Assembly (NCBI GenBank): GCA_003221035.1 | Contig: QHUB01000010.1 | Coordinates: forward strand, 1 to 64,000 | Length of the DNA stretch: 64,000 nucleotides | Direction: 5' to 3' | Source of the DNA: Gemmatimonadota bacterium | GTDB lineage: Bacteria > Gemmatimonadota > Gemmatimonadetes > Gemmatimonadales > GWC2-71-9 | Shown here: positions 14,923 to 24,700 of the stretch, piece by piece | How positions within the stretch are numbered: position 1 is the stretch's first letter | How the letters are laid out: every line of letters begins with the position of its first letter | The notes under the pieces: generated by a model | What the model was told of the DNA's origin: nothing | Seen by the model: the letters and a program-made list of their open reading frames with translations, nothing else | Databases searched by the model: none | Made by a program: the position numbers and the translations under genes

Positions 14923-16527
14923 TTACTCGATCAGCTTCACCACGTAGACGTTGAAGTCCGGCCCCGTCACGGGCGGCGTATGCGGCGCGCCGCCGACAAC
15001 CGCGGGCGGTGTGACGCCGCTCATCGGAATACTGATGGGACTGCCATCGAAGGTTCCGGTGGCCACCGGGGTGCCATACCAGTTTTGGACGTTGCGAATC
15101 TCGTAACGCCCGCCCGTCGGCACGATTCCCGAAAGATTGACTGCCACCGAAGACGCGTCGCTCCAGTTGTATACCACGACCACGGCTCGACCCGGCTCAT
15201 GCTCGCTCGGCCGGATGAACACTTGCGTCGTCGACGGGGTCCCCGTCGTCACGAGGTCAGTTGCCCCGAGGCCGCTGTTCGCCTTCCAGTTTGCGAATGA
15301 GTAGTCGGTGCCGTTGTACTGCCAGGCTGAGGCGGCAGGATCGCGGCGATAGGAGTTCTGAGCCCAGTTGTAGCCGCCCAGGTTCGTGTCCTTCACGCGC
15401 ACGACGCCACCGGTGCCGATCAGCTGATTGCCGCTGGCCGTCACACGGCTCCAGTAGCCGGTGGTGAGGACATACTGCCCACCCACCGCGTAGTTGTTCG
15501 ACATCGTCACGTCCGAATTCGCGAACGTGCTGTAGCCGATCATCAGGTTGTAGACCCCGACGCCCGGCGAGAAGTACGTCATGTTGTTCACCATCCGCGC
15601 GCCCTGCACCGGCTCTTCGCCGCCGATCAGGATGTTGGCATTCGCCCCGGAATTGTACTGATTCGTCACGGCGCCGTTGTTGAACGACACATTGCCGTCG
15701 AGCGTCATATTGATCAGCTGGCCTGCGCCGGCATCGGTGTACAGGTGGATGCCGTACCCGAACTGATCGAACATGACGTTATCACGGACGATGATCGGTC
15801 CGGTGGCACTCTTCAGGTAGAGCGCATGCCCGCCGCCCTTCGCCGTCCCTTGCCAACCGTTGTTGTAAATGATGTTGCCGTCGAATTCCACGTTCGACGC
15901 GGACGGGTAGTTGTAGAAAGCGATACCGCCGTCGTGGACGACGAGGTCGATGTACTTCGTGTTCGACGCGTCATTCACGATCATGTTGGGCCGTGTATCG
16001 GTGCTCCGATTCGGGTCCGAGCTCATCAGCTCGAAGTCCCACCATTCAGTCCACTGCCCGTTCACGATGAATGCATCACCACGAGACGTCGTCGACGTGG
16101 CGCCGGCGACGTCGATCGTCGCCCGCTCGCCCGGGTATTGCCGGATCACCACCGGCCGAGTCGAGGTCCCTGCCACGGTCGCGGTGAACTTGCCGCGATA
16201 GGTGCCGCCGTGCAGCCAGATCGTGTCACCGGGCTGCACGCGGCCAGCGGCGCCGGTCAACCCATAGGAGAGCGACCAGGGCTGGCTCGATGAGCCATCG
16301 TTGCTCGAGCTTCCGCTCGGAGCTACATGCCACCCGATGTGTTCAGGCGGTGGACCAGGAGGAGGTGGAGGGGGAGGAGGAGGCGGTGGCGGTGGCGGTG
16401 GCGGTGGCGGTGGCGGTACCACAACCTGCGTCGGCCGCTGAATCTCGCAACCGATCATCGCGACGTTCAGGATCGCCAAAGACCCTATGACGGCAAGGCG
16501 CTTCGAGAGCTTGTAAGTAAATGGCAT
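14923..16527 (-). CDS. Right-handed beta-helix lipoprotein, copy B
   Basis: A 534-residue paralogue of the protein at 11620, nearly collinear from GWHVAPSGSS onward (VQPGDTIWLHGGTY, MSSDPNRSTDTRPNMIVN, YGIHLYTDAGAGQLINMTLD). Lipobox is VAMIGCE. The linker differs: it is an uninterrupted run of about twenty prolines encoded by GGTGGC-type repeats on the plus strand, probably a stiff spacer lifting the beta-helix off the membrane. The start is supported by AAAGGAGTA. A polysaccharide-binding or lyase role is family-level inference only. Confidence 0.88.
   Translation of the reverse strand: MPFTYKLSKRLAVIGSLAILNVAMIGCEIQRPTQVVVPPPPPPPPPPPPPPPPPPPPGPPPEHIGWHVAPSGSSSNDGSSSQPWSLSYGLTGAAGRVQPGDTIWLHGGTYRGKFTATVAGTSTRPVVIRQYPGERATIDVAGATSTTSRGDAFIVNGQWTEWWDFELMSSDPNRSTDTRPNMIVNDASNTKYIDLVVHDGGIAFYNYPSASNVEFDGNIIYNNGWQGTAKGGGHALYLKSATGPIIVRDNVMFDQFGYGIHLYTDAGAGQLINMTLDGNVSFNNGAVTNQYNSGANANILIGGEEPVQGARMVNNMTYFSPGVGVYNLMIGYSTFANSDVTMSNNYAVGGQYVLTTGYWSRVTASGNQLIGTGGVVRVKDTNLGGYNWAQNSYRRDPAASAWQYNGTDYSFANWKANSGLGATDLVTTGTPSTTQVFIRPSEHEPGRAVVVVYNWSDASSVAVNLSGIVPTGGRYEIRNVQNWYGTPVATGTFDGSPISIPMSGVTPPAVVGGAPHTPPVTGPDFNVYVVKLIE
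16357..16418. repeat. GGTGGC hexamer microsatellite encoding polyproline
   Basis: A purine-rich GGAGGAGGTGGAGGGGGAGG stretch is followed by about six GGTGGC units on the plus strand. On the coding (minus) strand it reads as consecutive proline codons in the beta-helix copy B linker. Unit changes are in-frame, so linker length can vary by slippage without frameshift. Confidence 0.85.
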
Positions 16528-16586
16528 AGACTACTCCTTTTGTCCGCCCAGAATTAGGCATTCTCACCCTAACGGTCTAATTACTA

Positions 16587-16606
16587 GGGGACAAGAGGAT
16601 TAGTCC
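16587..16606. promoter_or_regulatory. Candidate operator upstream of beta-helix copy B
   Basis: GGGGACAAGAGGATTAGTCC matches the copy A motif at 17 of 20 positions and sits at the same distance (59 versus 60 nt) from the start codon. The core AGGATTAGTCCT is close to palindromic. Confidence 0.5.
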
Positions 16607-16638
16607 TTACTGAGGAAAGGACTTAGCGGCGAGTCGCA

Positions 16639-17013
16639 ATGACGCGCAGTCGAAGGTTTGCGCGAGACGCATCGAGGGTGTGTCACGAGTCACACACGCG
16701 CGGCTCACAGGGACTTGGAGATCGGGACTGGTTCGCGGGTCGGAGGGGTACCTACTCCGGCATGGCGTCGGCACCGCTCTATCGTGGTGTCGAGCCGCGC
16801 CTGGCGCCGCCGTCGCACCAGGTGATTAGGGTCGTCGAGATCGCCGCGCCGCCCGCAGTCGTCTGGCCGCACGCGGCTCGAGGGCCGGACCGCCTACGCT
16901 GTCGACATGTTTCCGCAGGCCTACTGGACCGTGCCCGCGCGTGCCATTGTATCGGCGATCCACACGCGGGTGTTGCACCACATTCAAACGTTGGCCGAGG
17001 AGGAAGAGCACCG
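16639..17013 (+). other. Gap with no convincing gene; possible degraded SRPBCC remnant
   Basis: No complete reading frame here looks coding. Frame 1 contains VIRVVEIAAPPAVVWPH, similar to the opening of SRPBCC/polyketide-cyclase domains. After a shift to frame 2 the stretch RTAYAVDMFPQAYWTV to HIQTLAEEEEHR runs to a TGA that overlaps the next ATG (ATGA). This may be a frameshifted, internally deleted gene, or chance in GC-rich DNA. Confidence 0.2.
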
Positions 17014-17898
17014 ATGAACAGGAAGTGGTGGTTGGTGGTCGCGGCTCTATGCGCGTGCAAACCCGGCGCAAAGAGCGCCGGGACCGCTGCGACGCCCGTC
17101 AAAGCGGCGACCATCGGGGGATTCCAGACGCCCGAGTCGGTCAAATGGGATTCGGCGCAGGACGTCTACTTCGTCTCGAATATCAATGGCGTGCCCAACG
17201 CAAAGGACGGCAACGGCTACATCAGCCGCGTCGGGCCCGCCGGGATGATCATGGATAGCGCGTTCATCAAGGGTCTGAACGCGCCGAAAGGCATGGCGCT
17301 CGTTCACGACACGCTGTGGGTCGCCGACATCGATGAGGTTCGGGCGTTCGAGTCCCGCACGGGCGCCCCGGTCGCGACGATCAACGTCCCGGGCGCGATC
17401 TTCCTCAACGACATCGCGGCCGCACCGGACGGCTCGCTGTACGTGACCGACACCGCGATCCGGTTCGGCGCTAAGGGTCAGATGGAGCATCCGGGTACTG
17501 ATCAGATCTTCCGTATTGCGCCCGATCACAAAGTGAGCGTCGCGATCAAGAGCGACTCGCTCGGGCGGCCGAACGGCATTACCTGGGACAAGACGAATCA
17601 GCGGTTTGTCGTCGTGCCGTTCGGCGCGAACGCGCCGCTGGCCTGGAAGCCGGGCGAGAAGCCGACGACATCGCTCGGCACCGGCGTCGGCCAGTTCGAC
17701 GGGGTGGAGATCGTGAATGGAGCGATTCTCGTGTCGAGTTGGGCCGACTCATCGGTGGCGCGGTTCGAGAATGGCCACGTCACGACGATCATCACCGGCG
17801 TGCCGAGTCCGGCTGACATCGGCTACGACGCGAAGCGCAATCGCCTGCTGGTTCCGATTCTTAGTGGGAATCGTGTAGAGATTTGGCAGCTGCCGTAG
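17014..17898 (+). CDS. NHL/SMP-30-type beta-propeller lipoprotein
   Basis: A 294-residue protein from ATG 17014, preceded by AGGAGGAAGAG; the track start at 16639 adds 125 residues without support. The N-terminus MNRKWWLVVAALCACK has a lipobox. The rest shows repeated propeller blades (VKWDSAQDVYFVSN, LWVADIDEVRAFE, FLNDIAAAPDGSLYVTDT, RPNGITWDKTNQRFVVVPFG, PADIGYDAKRNRLLVPIL) of the SMP-30/gluconolactonase/NHL type. It may be a lactonase or a binding scaffold; metal ligands are not certain enough to choose. Confidence 0.85.
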   Translation: MNRKWWLVVAALCACKPGAKSAGTAATPVKAATIGGFQTPESVKWDSAQDVYFVSNINGVPNAKDGNGYISRVGPAGMIMDSAFIKGLNAPKGMALVHDTLWVADIDEVRAFESRTGAPVATINVPGAIFLNDIAAAPDGSLYVTDTAIRFGAKGQMEHPGTDQIFRIAPDHKVSVAIKSDSLGRPNGITWDKTNQRFVVVPFGANAPLAWKPGEKPTTSLGTGVGQFDGVEIVNGAILVSSWADSSVARFENGHVTTIITGVPSPADIGYDAKRNRLLVPILSGNRVEIWQLP

Positions 17899-17907
17899 GA
17901 CGGTCGG

Positions 17908-18915
17908 TCAGACGGCCGGTTCTTGTTGTGTCAGGCAGTGCAATGTGCCGAGACCCCAGACCAGATCGACGGCGTGGATGCCGATCACGGGGCGATCGGC
18001 GAATAACTCGGCGAGGATGCCGAGGGCGACCCGGTCCTTGGGGTCGTTGAAGGTGGGGACGAGGACGGCGGCGTTGGCGATGTAAAAATTGGCGTAACTG
18101 GCCGGCAGGCGTTGGCCGTTGAAGCACACCGGAGCGGGCATCGGGAGATCGACGATCTCGATGCCCGCTCCTTTTTCCAGGCGCATGCCCTGGAGCCGTT
18201 CCCGATTCTCGGCGAGTGGCTTGTAGTTCACATCCTTGGGATCGTTTTCACGGCACAGCACGACGGTGGTAGGATTCACGAAGCGGCACAGATCGTCCAC
18301 GTGGCCGTGCGTGTCGTCACCCGCGATGCCGCGGCCGAGCCAGAGTGTGTTGGTGACGCCGAGCGTTTCGCGAAAGGCGTTTTCGAGCTCGTAGCGGGAA
18401 ATGCCGGGATTGCGGGTTTGCACCACGGGATCGAGCAGGCACTCTTCGGTCGTCAGCAGCGAGCCGCGGCCATTGACGTCGATGCTGCCGCCCTCGAGCA
18501 CGATCTTGCCGTCGATGACCGGCAGCTTGAGCCGTCTCGCCGCCCGCTCGGCGATCTGCGCGTCCTTCTTGTAGTCATCGTACTTGGCCCAGGCGTTGAA
18601 GCGGAACCGGGCGACCGCGAGACCGCCGCCCCTGCGGACAAAGATCGGGCCGAAGTCGCGGGTCCAGCCGCGATTGGTGGGGAAGCGGAAGAACTCGATG
18701 TCGGCCAGCTCGACGCCGACTTTCCGGAGGATCTTGCCGGCCTGAGCCTCGTGCGCGGCGGAGTTGACGAGGATGCGGACGGTCTCGCCGCGCGCCAGCT
18801 GGCGCACGATCTCGCCGTAGACCCATGGAATCGGCGGGAATTTGCCGGGCCAGTCGCTCGTATTGTGCGGCCACCCGAGCCACGTCGCCGCGTGGGGTTC
18901 CCACTCGGCGGGCAT
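17908..18915 (-). CDS. aguA: Agmatine deiminase
   Basis: A 335-residue PF04371 enzyme that converts agmatine to N-carbamoylputrescine and ammonia. MPAEWEPHAATWLGWPHN at the start, RGWTRDFGPIFVRR, GDDTHGHVDDLCRFV (substrate acidic/His residues) and the C-terminal nucleophile Cys in LHCLTQQEPAV are all present. It follows aguB by 16 nt in the same direction, giving the two-step agmatine-to-putrescine route. An arginine decarboxylase to supply agmatine is not in the window. Confidence 0.95.
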   Translation of the reverse strand: MPAEWEPHAATWLGWPHNTSDWPGKFPPIPWVYGEIVRQLARGETVRILVNSAAHEAQAGKILRKVGVELADIEFFRFPTNRGWTRDFGPIFVRRGGGLAVARFRFNAWAKYDDYKKDAQIAERAARRLKLPVIDGKIVLEGGSIDVNGRGSLLTTEECLLDPVVQTRNPGISRYELENAFRETLGVTNTLWLGRGIAGDDTHGHVDDLCRFVNPTTVVLCRENDPKDVNYKPLAENRERLQGMRLEKGAGIEIVDLPMPAPVCFNGQRLPASYANFYIANAAVLVPTFNDPKDRVALGILAELFADRPVIGIHAVDLVWGLGTLHCLTQQEPAV

Positions 18916-18931
18916 GCGCGGGGCCGGAGTG

Positions 18932-19828
18932 CTAATCGGTCAGGAACCGGTGCTGGATGTCGCTATACGCGTCCGTGCGCCGGTCGCGCAAGAACGGCCA
19001 GTGGCGCCGCACTTCCTCCACGCGCGAGAGATCGACTTCGGCCGACAGGAGCGCCTCGTCTTCTCCCGCTTCGGTGACGATGACGCCGAACGGATCGCAT
19101 ACGAACGAGTGGCCCCAGAACGCGATGCCGTCTCCCTGACCGCCGAGCTGCTCGAAGCCCACGCGATTTACGGCCGCGACCCAGCAGCCGTTTGCGATCG
19201 CGTGGCTGCGCTGGATCGTCTTCCACGCGTCGAGCTGCTGTTCGCCGTGCTGCGTTTTCTCCTTCGGATGCCAGCCGATGGCCGTCGGGTACAGCAGGAT
19301 GTTCGCGCCCTGCAACGCGGTAAGCCGCGCGCCCTCCGGATACCACTGATCCCAGCAGATCAGCGTCCCGATCGGTCCGACCTTCGTGTCGAACGCGCGA
19401 AAGCCGAGATCGCCCGGCGTGAAGTAGAATTTTTCGTAGTACGCGGGGTCGTCGGGGATGTGCATCTTGCGGTAGATCCCTTTGACCTTGCCGTCGGCAT
19501 CGATCACGGCGGCGGTGTTGTGGTAGAGTCCGGCGGCGCGTCGCTCGAACAGCGACGCAATGATCACGATGCCGTTCTCTTTGGCGATCTTGCCCAGCGT
19601 TTCCGTGGAGGGGCCAGGCACCGCCTCGGCGAGATCGAACAGCGCATGATCTTCGCGCTGGCCGATGTAATGTGTGCGGAACAGCTCTGGCAGACAGACC
19701 AGCGCCGCGCCCTGCTGCGCGGCCTCGCGAATCCGCGCGACCGCTTTGTCGAGATTGGCCTGCGGATCGTCGCTCATGCTCATTTGCACGAGCCCGATCT
19801 TGAACTTCGACGGCAACGCGGCACTCAT
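18932..19828 (-). CDS. aguB: N-carbamoylputrescine amidase
   Basis: A 298-residue carbon-nitrogen hydrolase (nitrilase superfamily) with the Glu-Lys-Cys triad in LVCLPELFRTHY, IYRKMHIPDD and TLICWDQWYPEGARL. The substrate-fitting segments YYEKFYFTPGD and FWGHSFVCDPFG are typical of AguB. It hydrolyses N-carbamoylputrescine to putrescine, CO2 and ammonia, completing the step begun by aguA next door. The released ammonia links loosely with the ammonium assimilation operon just upstream. Confidence 0.95.
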   Translation of the reverse strand: MSAALPSKFKIGLVQMSMSDDPQANLDKAVARIREAAQQGAALVCLPELFRTHYIGQREDHALFDLAEAVPGPSTETLGKIAKENGIVIIASLFERRAAGLYHNTAAVIDADGKVKGIYRKMHIPDDPAYYEKFYFTPGDLGFRAFDTKVGPIGTLICWDQWYPEGARLTALQGANILLYPTAIGWHPKEKTQHGEQQLDAWKTIQRSHAIANGCWVAAVNRVGFEQLGGQGDGIAFWGHSFVCDPFGVIVTEAGEDEALLSAEVDLSRVEEVRRHWPFLRDRRTDAYSDIQHRFLTD

Positions 19829-19956
19829 GGGAGGGAAGGCTACTACGAATGTTCACAGGCTGAAAGCCTGTCGATCAGAAGGCTTTACTTACCGACAGGA
19901 CGAACCCAGGCTTGGACACATCGTGGGTCTCACTCGATCCCGCCGCACGGCGACTA

Positions 19957-19987
19957 CCGCCACGCTCGCGATTAACGAGCGTGGCGG
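19957..19987 (-). terminator. Hairpin just after the amt stop
   Basis: CCGCCACGCTCG and CGAGCGTGGCGG form a perfect 12-bp stem around CGATTAA, four bases after the amt stop codon. There is no U-tract, so it may protect the 3' end or slow polymerase rather than act as a full intrinsic terminator. Confidence 0.6.
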
Positions 19988-19990
19988 GAA

Positions 19991-21319
19991 TCATATCGTC
20001 GGCGCCGGCGCGGCTTCCCCGCTGAAGGTCTCCACGACCACGCTGCCACCGAGTGAATTCCCGGCGCCCGCCATCGTGCCGAGGTCGTTGCCGAAGTATG
20101 CCTCTTCGCCGTGCTGGCTCAGATCGAGCCCGGTGGTCTCCTCAGGCAAGTTGGCGCGCGCGCCAATCGTGATGTCCACGAGCTTGAGAATCGCCAACGT
20201 CCCGATGGCGGCAAACGCGATCGTCGCGACGACGGCGAGGAGCTGCACGCCCATCTGACCCGCATTGCCCGCCAGGAGCCCGTCGCCGCCGGCCGGGTTC
20301 ACGAGCTTCGTGGCGAATACCCCGGTGAGCATCGCGCCGGCCACGCCCGCGAGTCCGTGGCAGGAGAAGACGTCGAGCGCGTCGTCGAGCTTGGTCTTCG
20401 ACCGAATCTGGATCGCGGTGTAGCTGACGCCCGCCGCGAGAATGCCGATCACGAGTCCGGAAAGCGGCGTGACATATCCCGCTGCGGGCGTGATGCCGAC
20501 GAGGCCGACGACGAGTCCGGTGGCGGCGCCGACCGCCGTAATCTTGCCGGTCCGGGCGAGGTCGAGACCCGCCCACGTAACCAGAGCGGCGGCGGCGGCC
20601 GTGTTGGTGTTCACGAACGCGAGTGCGGCCAATCCGTTCGCGGCGAGTGCCGAGCCGGCATTGAAGCCGAACCAGCCGAACCAGAGGAGCCCGGCGCCGA
20701 GCAGGACGAGCGGGACGTTGTGCGGCGCGATTGGCACGCGGCGATAATCACGCCGTGGCCCGAGGAACCAGGCGGCCACGAGCGCCGAGACGCCGGCGCT
20801 GATATGCACGACGGTGCCGCCCGCGAAGTCGAGCGCGCCGCGCTTCAGCAGCCAGCCGCCGGAGCCCCAGACCCAGTGCGCGAGCGGATCGTAGATCAAG
20901 GTCGCCCACAAGATGAGGAATGCGATGTAGCCCCGGAAGCGCATTCGCTCCACGATCGCGCCGGAAATGAGCGCGGGCGTGATGATCGCGAACATGCCCT
21001 GGAACATCGCGTGGGCTTGCAGCGGAATCGTCGAGGAATAGGTCGGATTGGGGTCGAGGCCGACGTGATTCAAGCCGAGCCACGACAGGCCGCCCCACAC
21101 CGAATTGCCTGGACCAAACGCGATCGAGTATCCGAACAGCATCCACTGGACGCCGATCACGCCGAGCGCGACGACGCTCATCATCATGGTATTCAGCGCG
21201 TTCTTGGGGCGGACCAACCCGCCGTAAAAGAACGCGAGACCCACGGTCATCAAGAGCACGAGCGCGCTCGACATCAGTACCCAGGCCGTATCCCCCGCCG
21301 AAACCGCTGCTTGCGTCAT
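19991..21319 (-). CDS. amt: Ammonium transporter, Amt family
   Basis: A 442-residue, eleven-helix ammonium channel. FFYGGLVRPKNALNTMMMS, DFAGGTVVHISAGVSAL and VFSCHGLAGVAGAMLTG hold the conserved features, with the last two carrying the pore twin histidines. Its ATG overlaps the PII stop by 4 nt, the usual amt-glnK pairing in which PII plugs the channel when nitrogen is ample. It is the last gene of a gltB-PII-amt unit. The C-terminal tail carries the cytoplasmic regulatory helix region. Confidence 0.95.
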   Translation of the reverse strand: MTQAAVSAGDTAWVLMSSALVLLMTVGLAFFYGGLVRPKNALNTMMMSVVALGVIGVQWMLFGYSIAFGPGNSVWGGLSWLGLNHVGLDPNPTYSSTIPLQAHAMFQGMFAIITPALISGAIVERMRFRGYIAFLILWATLIYDPLAHWVWGSGGWLLKRGALDFAGGTVVHISAGVSALVAAWFLGPRRDYRRVPIAPHNVPLVLLGAGLLWFGWFGFNAGSALAANGLAALAFVNTNTAAAAALVTWAGLDLARTGKITAVGAATGLVVGLVGITPAAGYVTPLSGLVIGILAAGVSYTAIQIRSKTKLDDALDVFSCHGLAGVAGAMLTGVFATKLVNPAGGDGLLAGNAGQMGVQLLAVVATIAFAAIGTLAILKLVDITIGARANLPEETTGLDLSQHGEEAYFGNDLGTMAGAGNSLGGSVVVETFSGEAAPAPTI

Positions 21320-21720
21320 ACCGCACCTCCTATACCGGCCGCGTTGATCGCCGCGCGTTGCACGGCGTCGGCGTTGACGGCGGTCAGAGCGGCGTTGTCT
21401 ACCTCACCGGTGCGAATCCGGACCACTCGTTCGATCGGCTGGATGAAGATCTTGCCGTCGCCGACTTCGCCGGTGCGGGCCGCGGACAGAATCGCCTGCA
21501 CGCACGGCTCGACGAACGGCTCCGAGCAGACCATTTCGATCTTGACCTTCTCGTGGAACTCCATGACGAGCGCGGTCCCGCGATACTGCTCGACCCGCTC
21601 GTGCTCACCGCCGTGCCCGCTGACTCGGCTCACCGTGATGCCGGTGACCCCGGCGCGGAACAGCGCCGCTTTGATTTCGGGAACGCGATCGGGACGGACG
21701 ACTGTCGTGATGAGCTTCAT
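21316..21720 (-). CDS. glnK: PII nitrogen regulatory protein with altered T-loop
   Basis: A 134-residue PII signal protein. The MKLITTVVRP start, VKIEMVCSE, GEVGDGKIF and ERVVRIRTGEVDNAAL (nucleotide/2-oxoglutarate site) are conserved. In the T-loop, YRGTALVMEF aligns with YRGAEYMVDF of E. coli GlnB, so uridylylated Tyr51 is Leu here. Control by UTase/GlnD at that site is therefore not expected; ATP/ADP/2-oxoglutarate binding should still work. The C-terminus is about 20 residues longer than usual. It overlaps both neighbours by 4 nt. The GlnB/GlnK naming rests on linkage to amt. Confidence 0.93.
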   Translation of the reverse strand: MKLITTVVRPDRVPEIKAALFRAGVTGITVSRVSGHGGEHERVEQYRGTALVMEFHEKVKIEMVCSEPFVEPCVQAILSAARTGEVGDGKIFIQPIERVVRIRTGEVDNAALTAVNADAVQRAAINAAGIGGAV

Positions 21721-24700
21721 GCGTGACTCCCCCCTCCAGTCGATTGGAGTTGGACCACAGGTTCGAGCTCCGCCGCACCCGGCTGGGGCGGAGCGACTTT
21801 ACGAAACAGCGGGCGATACGCGTCCCAGTGGGCGATCACGAGCCGCGCGCGGGCGCTGCCGGTCTTGTGGAAGTGCTGCTGGACGAGTTTGCGCACGACG
21901 CGCTCGTCCATCGAGTTCAGGCCCGTGACCGCGACCATTTCGAGATTGCAGTGGGATTCGAGCAGGCCGCGCTCGTCGAGCACATACGCGATGCCGTTGG
22001 ACATCCCGGCCGCGAAGTTGCGGCCCACCGGTCCCAGGACCACGACGATTCCGCCCGTCATGTACTCGCAGCAGTGGTCGCCGGCGCCTTCGATGACGGC
22101 GACCGCGCCAGAATTCCGCACCGCAAACCGGTCGCCGGCGCCCCCCGCGGCAAAGAGCCGTCCGGAGGTGGCGCCATAGAGCGCGGTGTTGCCGAGCAGA
22201 ACGTGAGAACCGGTGACGTACCCGGCGCCGCGGAACGGCCGGATGACGATCTCGCCGCCGCACAGCCCTTTGCCTACGTGATCGTTGGCCTCGCCCTCGA
22301 GATGCAGATGCATGCGCGGCAGCGTGAACGCGCCAAAGCTTTGACCGGCGCTGCCGCGGAAGCGGAGCCGCAGCGGCGTGCCCGGGCCCTGGCTCCCATG
22401 TTCGCGCGCGAGGTCGCCGGCGATGCGCGCGCCGACGGTGAGGTGGTGATTGCCGATGGCGAAGACCTTCGCCGGAGGATCGGGCTGCGCGAGAATCTCG
22501 GCGTCGAGCGACACGATTCCGGGACGCGTATTGCGTTCGACTGTGCGGCGCCGGGATTCGGTCGTACTGGTCGGCGGCGTCAGGATCGCCGAGAGGTCGA
22601 GCAAGCTGGAGCGGGGCGTCTCGCGGCGCTCGACGCGCTCGAGCAGCTCGACCCGCCCGATCAAATCGTCCATCCGCCGCACGCCCAGCGACGCCATGAT
22701 GCGGCGGACGTCCTCGGCGATGAACGTGAAGTAGGCGATGACCTGCTCGGGCGTGCCCTTGAACTTGGCGCGCAGATCGGGCCGCTGGGTGGCGATGCCC
22801 GTTGGGCAGGAATTCAGGTGGCACTGCCGCGCCATCGCGCAGCCCAGCGCCACGACCGTCGCCGTGCCGAACCCGAACGACTCGGCGCCGAGCAGCGCGG
22901 CGATCACGACGTCACGGCCCGTGCGCAGCCCGCCGTCGGTGCGCACTTCGATGCGCTCGCGCAGCTTGTTGCGCATCAGAATCGCCTGCGTCTCGGCGAG
23001 GCCCAGCTCCCAGGGCGAGCCGGCGTGCTTGATCGACGACAGCGGTGAGGCGCCGGTCCCGCCGTTGTGTCCCGAAATCAGGACGTAGTCGGCATACGCC
23101 TTGGCCACGCCCGCGGCGACCGTGCCGACGCCCGCTTCCGCGACGAGCTTCACGCCCACCCGCGCGGTCGGGTTGACCTGCTTCAGATCGTGGATCAGCT
23201 GCGCGAGATCCTCGATCGAGTAAATGTCGTGGTGCGGCGGCGGAGAGATGAGCGAAATGCCCGGAACCGCATGGCGCAGGCGCGCGATGAGGTCCGTGAC
23301 CTTGTGTCCCGGCAGCTGCCCGCCTTCGCCGGGCTTTGAGCCTTGCGCGATCTTGATTTCGAGCTCGTCGGCGCGGACGAGGTACGCGGCGGTGACGCCG
23401 AACCGTCCGGATGCGACCTGCTTGATGCGATTGTCGGCGCGATCGTCATTGGCGCGGGCGACGTATGTGGCGGGATCCTCGCCGCCTTCGCCCGAATTCG
23501 AGCGGGCGTGCATGCGGTTCATCGCGATCGCGAGCATCGTGTGCGCTTCGGGCGACAAGGCGCCAAGCGACATCGCGCTCGAGATGAAGCGGCGCCGAAT
23601 CTCCTCGGCGGGCTCGACTTCCTCGAGTGGTACCGGAGTCTGTGCGCGGAAGTCGAGCAGGTCGCGTGGGCCCGCGGGTGCGCGCGCGCGCGTTCCCTCG
23701 ACGAATCCCGTGTATTCGCCGTGCTGCAGCGCGCGCACGAGCGGCGGCGACCAGCCGTGATCCTCGCCGTCGCGGCGATAGCGCACGCGGCCGTGATCGG
23801 GCAACGGACCCAGGGCGGCACTGTGCCGCGTCAGCACATCTTCGGCGATCTCCGTGAAGCCGATGCCGCCGATGACGGATGCGGTGCCCGTGAAGCAGCG
23901 ATCCATCACCGCGGGGCCGAGGCCGATCGCTTCGAAGATCTGGGCGCCGGCGTACGACTGCAGCGTCGAGATCCCCATCTTCGAAAGAATCTTGAGCAGG
24001 CCCTTCTCGGCCGCGCTGCGGAATTTCTCTGCGGACGACTCTTCGTCGCGCAGGGACTGCATCGCGAGCCAGGGGTGCACGGCCTCCGCACCGTAGCCGA
24101 ACAGCGCCGCGAGATGATGCACATCCCAGGCGTCGCCCGCTTCGGCAACCAGCCCGACGCGAATGCGTTGCCCCGCCTGTACCAGCCGCTGATGGACCGC
24201 ACCGATCGCGAGCAGCATGGGAATGGGCGCGCGCGTCCTGTCGGCATCGCGGTCGCTGATAACCAGGATCGTGGCGCCGCCACCGCGACGCACGGCCGCC
24301 ACGGCATCGCGCGACAGTCGTTCGAGCGCGCGCTCGAGCTCGGCCGGTCCCGCGGCAGCCTCCCAGGTCGCGCTGAGCGTAGCCACTTCGGCACCGCCAA
24401 CGCGGCGCAGTGCGGCCATCTCCTCGGCGAGAAGGACCGGATGCTCGAGCCGGAGCAGGGTCTTGCCGCCCGGGCGCTGCGCCAGCAACGAGCCGCGCCG
24501 GCCCAGGTACATCACCAGCGACATCACGCGTTCCTCGCGCAGCGGATCGATGGCGGGATTGGTCACCTGCGCGAACCGCTGGCGCACGTAGGCGTAAACG
24601 CTCTGCGGCAGCTTGGACAGCGGAGCGATCGGCGTGTCGTCGCCCATGCTCCAGATCGCGTCCTTGCCTTCGGCGGCCATCGGCGAGATCACGAACTTCA

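Noticed and set aside
16361-16418. CRISPR-like short repeats
   Set aside because: A hexamer microsatellite coding for proline, with no spacers; no CRISPR array or cas gene exists in the window.
19850-19900. Small dyad CAGGCTGAAAGCCTG upstream of aguB
   Set aside because: Only a 6-bp stem in a 160-nt gap; common in bacterial intergenic DNA and not enough to name.
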